From Paenibacillus aquistagni (lineage in GTDB: Bacteria > Bacillota > Bacilli > Paenibacillales > Paenibacillaceae): a stretch of 64,000 nt of DNA. Below are positions 11,880 to 20,794 of the stretch, piece after piece (position 1 is the first letter of the stretch; each line of letters opens with the position of its first letter). Made by a program: the position numbers and the translations under genes. Location: the NCBI RefSeq assembly GCF_900177815.1, contig NZ_FXAZ01000004.1, positions 62,001 to 126,000 of the forward strand, written 5' to 3'. A model generated the notes under the pieces. It did not search any database, was not told the DNA's origin, and was given only the letters and a program-made list of their open reading frames with translations.

Positions 11880-12704
11880 ATGAAACCAATTAATAAAGTT
11901 CTAACGCTTGCAGGCTCAGATTCGAGCGGCGGGGCTGGCATTCAAGCAGACCTTAAAACATTCCAAGAGCGCGGCGTGTATGGAATGACCGCTCTTACAA
12001 CAGTCGTGACCATGGATCCTGAACATGGATGGGCGCATGGCGTCTTCCCTATAGAGATGTCTACGGTGGAAGAGCAGTTGAAGACGATTCTATCGATTGG
12101 CGTGCAAGGCATGAAGACAGGGATGCTTGGCTCCGTAGAGATTATTGAGCTTGCTCGCCGCACGATCGAGAACCACGGCATTACGAATGTGGTGGTTGAT
12201 CCGGTTATGGTATGCAAGGGCGCAGACGAGGCGCTGCATCCTGAGCTGAATGAAGCGTTGCGCGACATTCTGGTGCCGAAGGCGACCGTGGTAACGCCTA
12301 ATTTATTTGAAGCGGCTCAGCTTGCAGGCATTGCACCGATCCGTACGCTTGATGACATGAAGGAAGCCGCAGCGAAGATTCAAGAGAAGGGAGCACGCTA
12401 CGTGCTCGTGAAGGGCGGTTCCAAGATCGGTCTGCCAACATCTATCGATGTGCTGTATGATGGACAGGAATTCGAAGTGCTAGAAGCAGATCTGATCCAG
12501 ACGACTTATACTCACGGAGCAGGCTGCACGTATTCGGCAGCTATTGCGGCTGAGCTCGCCAAGGGCCATGATGTGAAGGAGAGCATTCGCACCGCGAAGC
12601 GCTTTATTACAGAAGCGATTCGCTTCTCGTTCCCGTTGAACGAGTATGTAGGTCCTTTGCGCCACAATGCGCTGCGTCTAGTCGAGCATGGGGATGAGGA
12701 ATAA
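11880..12704 (+). CDS. pdxK: Pyridoxine/pyridoxal/HMP kinase of the ThiD/PdxK family
   Basis: Phosphorylates pyridoxal, pyridoxine or hydroxymethylpyrimidine in vitamin B6 salvage or thiamine synthesis. The protein is 274 residues in the ribokinase-like fold. It has the N-terminal LAGSDSSGGAGIQADLKTFQE substrate loop and, near the C-terminus, the anion-hole and catalytic-base motif THGAGCTYSAAIAAELAKG. The Cys in GAGC, where most ribokinases have GAGD, is typical of the Bacillus PdxK (YwdB) group, and the whole protein reads like that group rather than ThiD of a thi operon. ATG 11880 follows GAAGGGG; an upstream in-frame ATG at 11835 lacks a binding site. No thi genes are adjacent. Confidence 0.88.
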   Translation: MKPINKVLTLAGSDSSGGAGIQADLKTFQERGVYGMTALTTVVTMDPEHGWAHGVFPIEMSTVEEQLKTILSIGVQGMKTGMLGSVEIIELARRTIENHGITNVVVDPVMVCKGADEALHPELNEALRDILVPKATVVTPNLFEAAQLAGIAPIRTLDDMKEAAAKIQEKGARYVLVKGGSKIGLPTSIDVLYDGQEFEVLEADLIQTTYTHGAGCTYSAAIAAELAKGHDVKESIRTAKRFITEAIRFSFPLNEYVGPLRHNALRLVEHGDEE

Positions 12705-12783
12705 TTAATCTTTCTTCTCTTGAGCAAGAGCTAACGGATAAATGCCGCTTATGCTGCTTAGTTAATGCCATTTCGCGCTGGTA

Positions 12784-12812
12784 TTGTGTCCTATTCGGGG
12801 TTGTGTTATAAT
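12784..12812 (+). promoter_or_regulatory. Promoter of secG
   Basis: TTGTGT (12784-12789), a 17-base spacer, and TATAAT (12807-12812) with an upstream TG giving an extended -10. Confidence 0.75.
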
Positions 12813-12880
12813 GAGAATGCTGTTTTTTAGATATTTCTCTTTTCGAACAATCGTTGATGTAACCATTAGGAGGTGGAACC

Positions 12881-13114
12881 GTGGACGTTTTTTTGACAAT
12901 ACTGCTTGTAATTAGTGCGATCGGCTTGATTACCGTTGTACTCCTGCAAAAAGGAAAGAGTGCTGGTTTATCAGGCGCCATCTCCGGCGGTGCGGAACAT
13001 TTATTCGGAAAGCAAAAGGCACGCGGGATGGATTTGGTCTTGCAGCGTGCTACCATCGTATTTGCTACTTGTTTCTTTGTATTAGCGTTGATCGTAGCGT
13101 ACTTCTTGAAATAG
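12881..13114 (+). CDS. secG: Preprotein translocase subunit SecG
   Basis: Small non-essential subunit of the SecYEG export channel in the cytoplasmic membrane. The 77-residue protein has two membrane helices (about 3-22 and 52-75) flanking the conserved cytoplasmic loop [23 protein letters not shown]. The start is GTG 12881 after AGGAGGTGG. It stands before rnr, as in other Bacillales, where secG opens the secG-rnr-smpB-ssrA region. Confidence 0.96.
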   Translation: MDVFLTILLVISAIGLITVVLLQKGKSAGLSGAISGGAEHLFGKQKARGMDLVLQRATIVFATCFFVLALIVAYFLK

Positions 13115-13124
13115 AACATAACAG

Positions 13125-13187
13125 CTCCCTTGCTATCTTGGCGAGGGAGTTTATTTGTATATGGACCTGTCGATGGGACAGGTCTTT
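13125..13187 (+). terminator. secG terminator and a second hairpin
   Basis: CTCCCTTGC (13125-13133) pairs with GCGAGGGAG (13141-13149) and is followed by TTTATTTG. A second hairpin, GACCTGTC (13164-13171) with GACAGGTC (13177-13184), ends in TTT. Two stems in a row probably separate secG from rnr. The rest of the 255-base gap to rnr shows only a TATACT (13307-13312) that may be an rnr -10. Confidence 0.75.
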
Positions 13188-13369
13188 CACGTATCTGCGG
13201 TAGTCCAAAGGGTACATAGCGGGATGCAGGAATCTCGAGAGACAGTAAACGAAAAATCAAAATGAAGTTAGGCTTGAGCCGACGGATGCGATGATTGGAA
13301 TTCGTGTATACTAGGGTATATATTGGATAACTTTGCGCATAGGGGTCTCAGGCCATTGAGAGGTGAACA

Positions 13370-16348
13370 ATGATAGCAGATCAAGACATATTGAGCTTCA
13401 TGCGAGAGCTGGCTTATCGACCAATGACATTTGAGGAATTGGCCGATCATTTCAGACAAGAAGGCTCTCCTGAAGAGGTACACGCCATCTTGGCTTCCTT
13501 GGAGGATAACGGATACATTATCCGCACCCGCAAGGATCGCTACGGTGTTCCGGAGCGAATGAACCTGCTGAGAGGGCGCTTGCAGGCGCATGCGAAGGGC
13601 TTTGCCTTCCTCATTCCAGACGAGACGGATCATCCGGATGTATATATTCACGCCAATGATCTTCATACTGCGATGAATGGCGATATTGTGCTGGCGCGAG
13701 TGACCAGCAAGTCGCAGGGCGGAGCACGCATGGAGGGTGAAGTGGTGCGTGTGGTGAAGCGTGCGATTGAACAGGTTGTCGGCGTATTTGAGAACCTGGA
13801 ATCCTACGGCTTCGTCATGCCGGACGATCGGCGTATCAACCGTGATGTCTTCATCCCGAAAGGCGCATTTCACGGAGCGGTTACTGGCCAGAAGGTCGTT
13901 GCAAAAATTGTGAATTACCCAGAGGGGCGAGCAGCTGCAGAAGGCGAGATTATTGAGATTCTCGGCCATAAGGATGATCCGGGCGTCGATATACTGTCCA
14001 TCATTCGCAAGCACAAGCTGCCTGAAGCGTTCCCTGATGAAGTGATGGCAGAGGCTGAGGGTGTGCCGGATGTCATTAGTGAAGAAGAAATTATTAGCCA
14101 GAAGCGCCGTGACCTGCGCGGCTTGAACATCGTCACGATCGATGGCGAGGATGCAAAGGACTTGGATGATGCGGTATATGTGGAGCATCTTCCAAACGGC
14201 AACTATAAGCTTGGCGTGCATATCGCAGATGTCGGCTATTACGTGAAGGAAGGCTCGGAGCTTGATCGTGAAGCTTATGCAAGAGGGTGCAGCGTCTATC
14301 TCGTAGATCGCGTAATACCAATGCTGCCGCGTCGATTATCAAACGGGATATGCTCCCTTAATCCACGCGTCGACCGCCTTACACTTTCCTGTGAGATGGA
14401 ATTCGATGAGCAGGCGAAGCTGATCAAGCACGAGGTATTCCCGAGCGTCATTCGCACCGTGGAGCGCATGACCTATACAGATGTACGCAAGATCGTTGAG
14501 GACGAGGACCCTGAAGTGTCCGCCCGCTATTCCTACATGGTCGACAGCTTCAAGCTGATGAAGAAACTCGCGCTTAAGCTTCGCAAGAAGCGGATGCATC
14601 GCGGCGCGATTGACTTTGACTTTGAGGAATCGAAGGTCATTGTGGATGAGAATGGCAAGCCGACAGACATCATTAAGCGAGAGCGTTCCATTGCAGAGCA
14701 AATGATCGAGGAGTTCATGCTGGCGGCAAACGAGACGGTAGCTGAGCATTTCCATTGGCTGCGCGTGCCATTCTTGTACCGGATTCATGAAGATCCGGAT
14801 AGCGAGAAGCTGCTTCACTTTATGAGCTTCGTTGCAAACTTTGGCTATGTCGTTCGCGGCAGAGGAAATTCCGTGCATCCTCGCTCCTTGCAAACGCTCT
14901 TGGAGGAGATTGAGGGCACCCGCGAGCAGACGGTCATCAGCACGATGATGCTGCGTTCGATGCGACAGGCGAAATATGATGCTGAGAGCACAGGCCATTT
15001 TGGGCTTGCGGCAGAGTATTATACGCATTTTACGTCGCCGATTCGTCGATACCCGGATTTGGTCATTCACCGTGTCATTCGAGAAGTGTTCAATCATGGC
15101 GGTTCGCTGCCTGAGAAGAGACTTGAGCTCCTCAAGGTTCGCATGCCTGAGATTGCTCAGCAATCTTCGGAGCGTGAGCGTGTAGCGGTTGAAGCGGAGC
15201 GGGATACGGAACAGCTGAAAAAAGCAGAATACATGCTGGATAAGGTCGGGGAAGAATACGTCGGCATCATTAGCAGTGTCACGAGCTTCGGCATGTTCAT
15301 CGAGCTTGATAATACGGTAGAAGGCCTGATTCGCTTGAGCGATATGGCAGACGATTATTATCACTTTGACGAGCAGCATATGCAGCTTATTGGTGAACGA
15401 ACGGCCAATATTCATCGCATTGGCGATGAGGTTAAGATTCGAGTCGCACGCGTCAACATGGATGATCATACGATTGATTTTGAAATGGTTGACAGTGCGC
15501 GGCGTCATGGCACGCTTGGCGACAAGTTGTCCGGCTATGAGCTGAAGAAGCGCAGCCATAAGGACCGGGCAGCCAAAGGGGAGTTCGAGCGAGGCGGTAG
15601 AGGCAACCGAGGCGGTCGCGCAGGAGATAGCCGCGGTGCACGTGGCGCTGCTGGTCGCGAGGATTCCCGCGGTGCACGTGGACAACGCAGCGGCGCTCAG
15701 ACGGGCGGCGGACGCGGTCAAGGCCAGCCGTGGAAGAAAGGCCAAGCCGGTGGGTTCGGCCGGGCTGGCAGCCAAGGTCATGCTGGAGGCGAGTCCGTGA
15801 ATATCGATCGCCAGCATGATATGGACAATGGTTCTCAGGAGCCATCAGAAGGCGAATGGGTCAATCGCGGTGAGCATCGGTCCCGTCGATACCGGGATCG
15901 CCAAGATGCTCAGCGTGAGCGTCCGAAGAAGGGCAAGAGTGGCATTAACTTCGGCGGCGGTCATGATAGCGGCAGAAGCAGCCATGCATCAACTGATGAC
16001 GCGAACTGGGTTGACCGCTTGATTGAGCAGGCCGAGCATGAGGAGTCCGACGGCGGAAGCTTTGACTTTGGCTCTGGCCGCGGCGGTTATGGACGTCCTG
16101 CCGAACACGGAGGAGGCCATGAACGCAGAGGTGGAAGCGGCTATGGCCGCGGATACAATGGCGGAGCCCGTGGCAGCGGGAAGAACAAATCGGGCGGCGG
16201 AAAGCGCGGCCGCAAGAGTACGTCCGAGAGCGGCATCTTTATCGGAGAGGGCGCTGCCAAGTCGCGCCAGAAGTCTGGAAGCAGCCCATCGAAGAAGGGC
16301 AAATCCAACAATAGCACAGCCAAATTTGTTCGCAAGAAGAAACGTTAG
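13370..16348 (+). CDS. rnr: Ribonuclease R with a long Arg/Gly-rich C-terminal tail
   Basis: Processive 3'-5' exoribonuclease that degrades structured and non-stop mRNA, partly by recruitment through tmRNA-SmpB. The order is an N-terminal winged helix (about 1-65), two cold-shock domains (about 70-225), the RNB catalytic domain with the metal-binding Asp cluster in DGEDAKDLDDAVYVE (about 257-271), and an S1 domain (about 630-705). Ordinary RNase R ends soon after S1 at about 770-810 residues. This protein is 992 and carries about 270 extra residues of low-complexity RG, GGR and basic sequence with interspersed acidic patches. ATG 13370 follows GAGAGGTG. The tail is in frame and uses the same codon style, so it is not an obvious frameshift. 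Confidence 0.96.
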   Translation: MIADQDILSFMRELAYRPMTFEELADHFRQEGSPEEVHAILASLEDNGYIIRTRKDRYGVPERMNLLRGRLQAHAKGFAFLIPDETDHPDVYIHANDLHTAMNGDIVLARVTSKSQGGARMEGEVVRVVKRAIEQVVGVFENLESYGFVMPDDRRINRDVFIPKGAFHGAVTGQKVVAKIVNYPEGRAAAEGEIIEILGHKDDPGVDILSIIRKHKLPEAFPDEVMAEAEGVPDVISEEEIISQKRRDLRGLNIVTIDGEDAKDLDDAVYVEHLPNGNYKLGVHIADVGYYVKEGSELDREAYARGCSVYLVDRVIPMLPRRLSNGICSLNPRVDRLTLSCEMEFDEQAKLIKHEVFPSVIRTVERMTYTDVRKIVEDEDPEVSARYSYMVDSFKLMKKLALKLRKKRMHRGAIDFDFEESKVIVDENGKPTDIIKRERSIAEQMIEEFMLAANETVAEHFHWLRVPFLYRIHEDPDSEKLLHFMSFVANFGYVVRGRGNSVHPRSLQTLLEEIEGTREQTVISTMMLRSMRQAKYDAESTGHFGLAAEYYTHFTSPIRRYPDLVIHRVIREVFNHGGSLPEKRLELLKVRMPEIAQQSSERERVAVEAERDTEQLKKAEYMLDKVGEEYVGIISSVTSFGMFIELDNTVEGLIRLSDMADDYYHFDEQHMQLIGERTANIHRIGDEVKIRVARVNMDDHTIDFEMVDSARRHGTLGDKLSGYELKKRSHKDRAAKGEFERGGRGNRGGRAGDSRGARGAAGREDSRGARGQRSGAQTGGGRGQGQPWKKGQAGGFGRAGSQGHAGGESVNIDRQHDMDNGSQEPSEGEWVNRGEHRSRRYRDRQDAQRERPKKGKSGINFGGGHDSGRSSHASTDDANWVDRLIEQAEHEESDGGSFDFGSGRGGYGRPAEHGGGHERRGGSGYGRGYNGGARGSGKNKSGGGKRGRKSTSESGIFIGEGAAKSRQKSGSSPSKKGKSNNSTAKFVRKKKR

Positions 16349-16380
16349 TTTCACATAGGATATATAGCTGAAGCAGTGGA

Positions 16381-16408
16381 GGCGGTCCCCGTAGGGATCG
16401 CCTTTTTT
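16381..16408 (+). terminator. Terminator of rnr
   Basis: GGCGGTCCC (16381-16389) pairs with GGGATCGCC (16394-16402), one G-T pair, loop of four, then six T residues. Confidence 0.92.
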
Positions 16409-16562
16409 CGTGGGAATGTGATGAAATGGCTTCAACATGAAGATGCAGCAGACACTGATACGATTACTCTGTTGGGAAACAATGTAGGTACGACGCTGCA
16501 GCATATCGGCAAAAATTAAAGCATCATCAGCACCTATTTACGCCAAGGCATGATGAAGCATA

Positions 16563-16593
16563 TTGCGTCATAATATGTATAAAGTGTTATATT
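16563..16593 (+). promoter_or_regulatory. Probable promoter of the mgtC-like gene
   Basis: TTGCGT (16563-16568) and TATATT (16588-16593) with a TG extended -10; the spacer of 19 is long for SigA. Confidence 0.5.
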
Positions 16594-16645
16594 AGTAGTA
16601 GCTCGAATGGAGCACGACAAAACAAGATAGAGAGAAGATGATGGC

Positions 16646-17560
16646 ATGACACCAAGTGATATTAGCGTATGGCATGTGCTGATACGCATGGCATTGGCTG
16701 TTATTTTAGGCGGCTGCATCGGGTTGGAGCGGGAGAAGCGGAGTCAGGCCGCAGGCCTTCGCACTCATATGCTGGTCAGCCTTGGATCGGCATTGGTAAT
16801 GCTCATATCTGTCTATGGCTTTCCTGTTCTGAAGCCGGATGGTCAAGCGAATGTGGACGTAGCCAGAATCGCGGCCCAGGTGGTAAGCGGGGTGGGCTTC
16901 CTCGGTGCAGGGACGATTATTCGCAACGGCATGAGTGTTAAGGGCTTGACGACAGCAGCCTCGCTGTGGGTATCAGCAGCAATCGGACTAGCCTGTGGAT
17001 CGGGCTTCTATTCAGCAGCTTTGTTTGGCTGCGGGATGTCCATTGTGGCATTGTGGCTGTTGAACAAATATGATATTAAGAACCGTGTTGCTCACCGTCT
17101 CCACGATGTAGAGATCGTTGCTGTGAAGCGCGATGGCTGGATGACGGAGATTGCAAAGCAGGCAGAAGCCTGCGGGCTTACGGTTAGGAGTCTTCGTGTT
17201 CGACAGGAGCGAACAGGTGTCATTGCTCGCGTGAAGCGAGAGCTTGAAGGAATAGTTCCTGTTGATGAACCTAAGCGTCAGTTGGAGCAGGAAACGTTGG
17301 AACAAGCTAATCATGATCAAAAAGTGAGCTCGGCAAACTCCTCCTTGCAGCAAGAAGCCGCTGCTTCCCTGCAGGGAATGAATGCACGAGAACATGAGCA
17401 TTCCGTCACGAAAAAAGCTTTAAAGATCGAAGAAATGGAAGCGGTTGCGCTCGTACACATCGAACTAAAGGTGCTGGCAGAGAGCATGACGGCAGTATCC
17501 GCTTGTGGAGAGTCGATTCTGGGGTTGGATGGTGTTCAGGATGTGCGCATATTAGGCTAG
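16646..17560 (+). CDS. MgtC/SapB-family membrane protein
   Basis: A 304-residue protein. The first 145 residues are the MgtC domain, with four or five membrane helices and the family signatures GGCIGLEREKRSQAAGLRTHMLV, VVSGVGFLGAGTIIRNG and VKGLTTAASLWVSAAIGLACG. The C-terminal part is an ACT-like domain (about 150-190 and 245-304). A polar, Gln/Glu-rich insert of about 55 residues (about 193-245) interrupts it and is not typical of the family. MgtC proteins act in Mg-limited or acid stress, in part through ATP synthase or Mg homeostasis; the role here is unknown. ATG 16646 follows an AGAGAGAAG site. The gene sits between rnr and smpB, which are usually adjacent. Confidence 0.9.
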   Translation: MTPSDISVWHVLIRMALAVILGGCIGLEREKRSQAAGLRTHMLVSLGSALVMLISVYGFPVLKPDGQANVDVARIAAQVVSGVGFLGAGTIIRNGMSVKGLTTAASLWVSAAIGLACGSGFYSAALFGCGMSIVALWLLNKYDIKNRVAHRLHDVEIVAVKRDGWMTEIAKQAEACGLTVRSLRVRQERTGVIARVKRELEGIVPVDEPKRQLEQETLEQANHDQKVSSANSSLQQEAAASLQGMNAREHEHSVTKKALKIEEMEAVALVHIELKVLAESMTAVSACGESILGLDGVQDVRILG

Positions 17561-17792
17561 CACCATGCAATGTCATTCCTAGCATGACTTTTTTGAGGAT
17601 AAAGCAGCCTTAGGCACTTATTTTAAAAGGATTATAATGAAATGATAATGATTCCATCCATTGCATTGGATGTAGTGTAATGTAGTTGTCGTAAAGATTT
17701 TGGCCTAGGGTAAAAAAGGGTAGACTCGCTTGGATATCTTCATTATAAACATTTCATCCTAAGGAAGACGTACATTTTCGACGTGCATTGAC
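17561..17792 (+). other. Gap between mgtC and the smpB promoter
   Basis: No gene seen. A weak hairpin, GTCAT and ATGAC with a seven-base loop followed by TTTTTT (about 17572-17594), could end mgtC transcription. The remainder is AT-rich. Confidence 0.4.
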
Positions 17793-17822
17793 TTGAGAGA
17801 AGGGGCGCCTTTTTGATACAAT
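17793..17822 (+). promoter_or_regulatory. Promoter of smpB
   Basis: TTGAGA (17793-17798), an 18-base spacer and TACAAT (17817-17822), about 65 bases before the smpB start. Confidence 0.65.
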
Positions 17823-17893
17823 AGAGGTCTAATCTAATCATGCTCACAGATTCAGAGATAGCTGGTTAGATGTCATAGACATGGAGGTACATC

Positions 17894-18364
17894 ATGGGCA
17901 AGAAAAACAATGATAAGCCGCTGGCTCAGAATAAAAAGGCGTCCCATGATTATTTCATCGAGGACACTTATGAAGCAGGGATGGTGCTTACGGGTACAGA
18001 GATTAAGTCTCTTCGCATGGGTAGAGCCAATCTCAATGATGCTTTTGCCACGATTCGCAATGGGGAAGCATTCATCCACAATATGCACATCAGCCCATTT
18101 GAGCAGGGCAACCGGCATAATCCGACGGATCCAACGCGTGCGCGCAAGCTGCTTCTGCATAAAGCACAGATCAGTAAGCTGATTGGACATACGAAGCAGG
18201 AAGGCTATACACTCGTGCCGCTTAAGATCTATGTTCGCAACGGCTATGCAAAGCTGTTGATCGGCCTTGGCCGCGGTAAGAAGAACTATGACAAGCGCCA
18301 TACTGAAGCGAAGCGTGATGCAGAGCGTCAGATTCAACGCGCATTGCGGGAACGCCAGAAGTAA
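17894..18364 (+). CDS. smpB: SsrA-binding protein SmpB
   Basis: Binds the tRNA-like domain of tmRNA and places it in the empty A site of stalled ribosomes during trans-translation. The 156-residue protein is the usual length. It shows [26 protein letters not shown] near the N-terminus, then [24 protein letters not shown], and the basic C-terminal tail [26 protein letters not shown] that enters the mRNA channel. ATG 17894 follows ATGGAGGT. The ssrA gene lies about 310 bases downstream on the same strand, the normal Bacillales arrangement. Confidence 0.97.
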   Translation: MGKKNNDKPLAQNKKASHDYFIEDTYEAGMVLTGTEIKSLRMGRANLNDAFATIRNGEAFIHNMHISPFEQGNRHNPTDPTRARKLLLHKAQISKLIGHTKQEGYTLVPLKIYVRNGYAKLLIGLGRGKKNYDKRHTEAKRDAERQIQRALRERQK

Positions 18365-18435
18365 TGTGCACGCTCTTCCGTACGTATAAGCATTCCTTGC
18401 CAAGGGAACGTTATGAAGAGCTGGCAACAACATCA

Positions 18436-18465
18436 TTAACAATTTTGATGGGATTGTGTTATACT
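18436..18465 (+). promoter_or_regulatory. Probable ssrA promoter
   Basis: TTAACA (18436-18441), an 18-base spacer and TATACT (18460-18465) with an extended TG. This would give a precursor with about 200 bases of 5' leader. A perfect TTGACA at 18575-18580 is a second candidate closer to the gene, but its -10 is poor. Confidence 0.55.
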
Positions 18466-18672
18466 AAGGATGTCGCTGAGGGATACTTGATGCGGGCTGA
18501 ATGCTTGATTTGGCAAGCGCGCCGATGTCCTTGGTACCAGCATTATGAGCTGGTGGCTGCGACGTGATACATCTTTGACAATGGAATAGAGGCAAGACTC
18601 TATCAATGTCTGTACTTTCCTTTAATCCGGAACGTGACTCCCCAATTGGGCGAGCGCCTTTCGCGAACCTTT

Positions 18673-19036
18673 GGGGGCGTTTATGGATTCGACGGGGATA
18701 GTTCGGGCATGGGTAGCGGGTAGTGGGGACGCGTCCGCTTCATCAACGCTAAAGCCAATTAAACGGCAAACAAAACAACAACTTCGCATTAGCAGCTTAA
18801 TAACCTGTTAGCGAGCTTCTACTCTGCATCGCCCATGTGCCGAGATAGGGGCCCAACTTTAGTGGGATACGCTGTCACATCTCCGCCTGGGGTGTGCTGA
18901 AGAAGACAATCAGGCTGACCCAAAGTAGAGCCGGTTACGGGGCGCTACTAGGGTGACATCAAAACTGTGACTACACCCGTAGAAGCCTATGTTGCGTTAT
19001 CTTCGGACAGGGGTTCGACTCCCCTCGCCTCCACCA
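18673..19036 (+). ncRNA. ssrA: Transfer-messenger RNA (tmRNA)
   Basis: Rescues stalled ribosomes and tags the nascent peptide for proteolysis. The 5' end GGGGGCG (18673-18679) pairs with CGCCTCC near the 3' end to form the acceptor stem, and the 3' CCA (19034-19036) is encoded. The T arm has GGACAGGGGTTCGACTCCCC. The conserved 5' block ATGGATTCGACGGGGAT is present. The tag reading frame runs 18765-18800 and encodes GKQNNNFALAA then TAA; with the charged Ala it gives a degron ending in the universal ALAA. Length is about 364 bases, normal for Firmicutes. The 3' end is copied three more times in the next 5.6 kb. Confidence 0.97.
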
Positions 19037-19043
19037 AAAACCT

Positions 19044-19080
19044 GAACACCCAGACCGCATGAGGTCTGGGTGTTCTTTTT
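19044..19080 (+). terminator. ssrA terminator
   Basis: A perfect 13-bp stem, GAACACCCAGACC (19044-19056) with its complement at 19063-19075, a six-base loop and a five-T tract, directly after the tmRNA CCA. Confidence 0.95.
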
Positions 19081-19102
19081 GTGTGGAGTGTAACAAGGGA
19101 AA

Positions 19103-19335
19103 GGACCCCTGTCAGGGTTCGTCCGCGCGCAGGGAGCAAGGAAATGCTTCCGAGCATTGCTTCGCGAGTGAGCACGGCGTCTAATTCTACCGCAAAGGTA
19201 GTCATCGTCGAATAAGCTTCGTCAGCCAGTGCAATGAAGAATTGGACACGCCCTCTCCTCCACCAAACGCAAAAAAGACACCTCAGCGGTGTCTTTTTTG
19301 CGTTTGGTCGCAAGGCGATATTAGGGAGTTCCATC
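19103..19335 (+). repeat. ssrA 3'-end relic 1 with structured insert
   Basis: CCCTCTCCTCCACCA (19251-19265) differs from the real ssrA 3' end at one of 15 bases. Before it is a T-arm-like block ending GGGTTCG (19103-19121), and between these lies about 130 bases of structured, non-coding DNA starting CCGCGCGCAGGGAGC. A 20-bp perfect hairpin (19263-19282 with 19288-19307) containing AAAAAAGACACC follows, and then GGCGATATTAGGGAGTT (19314-19330). The tail from the CCACCA onward is repeated at 22227-22300. No protein-coding gene is seen in 19081-19480. Confidence 0.8.
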
Positions 19336-19480
19336 TCTGTGAGGAATCCTGTGCGCAGGAAAGACGTGATGTCAGGAGAATTCTATTGGTTATGCTATAA
19401 TTACATATAGTGTAGTTTCATTCGGAAAAATCACATTTCCTATATATAAATTTATTGGACAAGGGGTGCATTGACAAACC

Positions 19481-20794
19481 ATGCACGATTATCAGACTTT
19501 CTTGCACCACAAGTTGATTATTATCGGTGCAGGCGCATCAGGACTCATGGCCGCTGTTACTGCGCGGGATTTGGGTATCGATACCGCCATTCTAGAGGGT
19601 AACGACCGGATTGGGAAAAAAATCGCTATGACAGGTGACGGTCGTTGCAATATTACGAACGATTACACTATGACGGGTACGGACGACGAAGTGGTGGCCT
19701 TATCGCGCAAGTACCATAGCAGTCAGGCTGAATTTCCGTTGCCTGTGCTGCAGCAATTCGGCATCCGTCAAACCATTGATTTTTTCAATATGCTTGGATT
19801 GCCACTTACAACATTGAAAGAGGGCTTAATGTATCCGATGTCGCTGCAGGCTGCATCCGTGTTGGATATTTTTGAGCTTGCTCTGGAGGAACGGAACGTT
19901 CCGGTATACCTTAACAACAAAGTACTGGATGTTACCGTATCGTCGGATCATCCGCGATTCAAGATTACATGCCGAACCGAGACAGACGAGCAGGTTGTCT
20001 ATACCAGCGAATACCTGTTTATCTGTACGGGCGGCCTTACTGGCCAGAATGCGGGGACGGATGGATCTGGGTATGTGCTTGCTCAAAACATGGGGCACGC
20101 GATGGTCGAACCTGTGCCGGCAATCGTGCAATTAAAGGTGCAATACCCCTATATGAAGGCTCTATCCGGTATCAAAATTCAGGGACGAGCCCATATCCTT
20201 GTGAACGGCGAGGTCGTTCGCAGCGAAACCGGTGAAATTCATTTCGCCGATTACGGATTTTCTGGCCCACCGATTCTTCAACTCAGCCGGATAGCCGCCG
20301 TTCATCTCTCAAGAGGGGATTCCGTGACTTTATCCATCGATTTGATGCCGAAACGCACGAAGGAGGAGGTCATCGAATTCCTGGAGATGAGCTGGGGAAC
20401 ATTCGCACACCGGCCGGTTGCGGAATCCTTCGTCGGATTTTTACACAAGAAGCTGGTCCCTGTCCTGCTGAAGGAGGCGAGAATTGATCAAGAGCCAAAC
20501 CTACTTTGCCAGGACCTCTCGTGGAAAACGAAAGGGATCTTTTATAAAATATTGAAACGTTGGGACTTTAAAGTAATAGATACCCATAGCTTCGAGAAGG
20601 CACAAGCGACAGCCGGAGGCATCGTTACAAAAGACATCTTACCCGACACGTTGGAATCGAAGCTCGTGCCTGGACTCTATTTCGCCGGCGAGGTGATGGA
20701 TGTCGACGGCGAGTTCGGCGGCTACAACCTGCAATGGGCCTGGAGTTCCGGCTATGCGGCCGCGATGGCGTTAGGGAAACATATTTTTAAATGA
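19481..20794 (+). CDS. BaiN/HI0933-family flavoprotein, copy 1
   Basis: A 437-residue NAD(P)/FAD-dependent oxidoreductase of the HI0933/BaiN family. An N-terminal FAD-binding site IIGAGASGLMAAVTARD (about 15-31) is followed by IGKKIAMTGDGRCNITN. The second flavin contact is YLFICTGGLTG, and the C-terminal signature is GLYFAGEVMDVDGEFGGYNLQWAWSSGYAAA. Family members reduce enone or alkene bonds in some gut bacteria, but most are uncharacterised. ATG 19481 lies 12 bases after AAGGGGTG. The next gene is a close paralogue overlapping it by four bases. The pair lies inside the array of ssrA 3'-end copies and is probably accessory. Confidence 0.9.
   Translation: MHDYQTFLHHKLIIIGAGASGLMAAVTARDLGIDTAILEGNDRIGKKIAMTGDGRCNITNDYTMTGTDDEVVALSRKYHSSQAEFPLPVLQQFGIRQTIDFFNMLGLPLTTLKEGLMYPMSLQAASVLDIFELALEERNVPVYLNNKVLDVTVSSDHPRFKITCRTETDEQVVYTSEYLFICTGGLTGQNAGTDGSGYVLAQNMGHAMVEPVPAIVQLKVQYPYMKALSGIKIQGRAHILVNGEVVRSETGEIHFADYGFSGPPILQLSRIAAVHLSRGDSVTLSIDLMPKRTKEEVIEFLEMSWGTFAHRPVAESFVGFLHKKLVPVLLKEARIDQEPNLLCQDLSWKTKGIFYKILKRWDFKVIDTHSFEKAQATAGGIVTKDILPDTLESKLVPGLYFAGEVMDVDGEFGGYNLQWAWSSGYAAAMALGKHIFK

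Noticed and set aside
14339..15817. A 492-codon minus-strand frame opposite rnr
   Set aside because: Shadow of rnr; composition is not protein-like and no start signal is present.
18364..18567. A 67-codon frame starting at the smpB stop
   Set aside because: It contains the probable ssrA promoter, has no ribosome site of its own and resembles nothing known.
19103..19265. A second functional tmRNA or a tRNA gene
   Set aside because: Only the 3' end and a T-arm-like block remain; no 5' acceptor half, tag frame or anticodon arm could be found.
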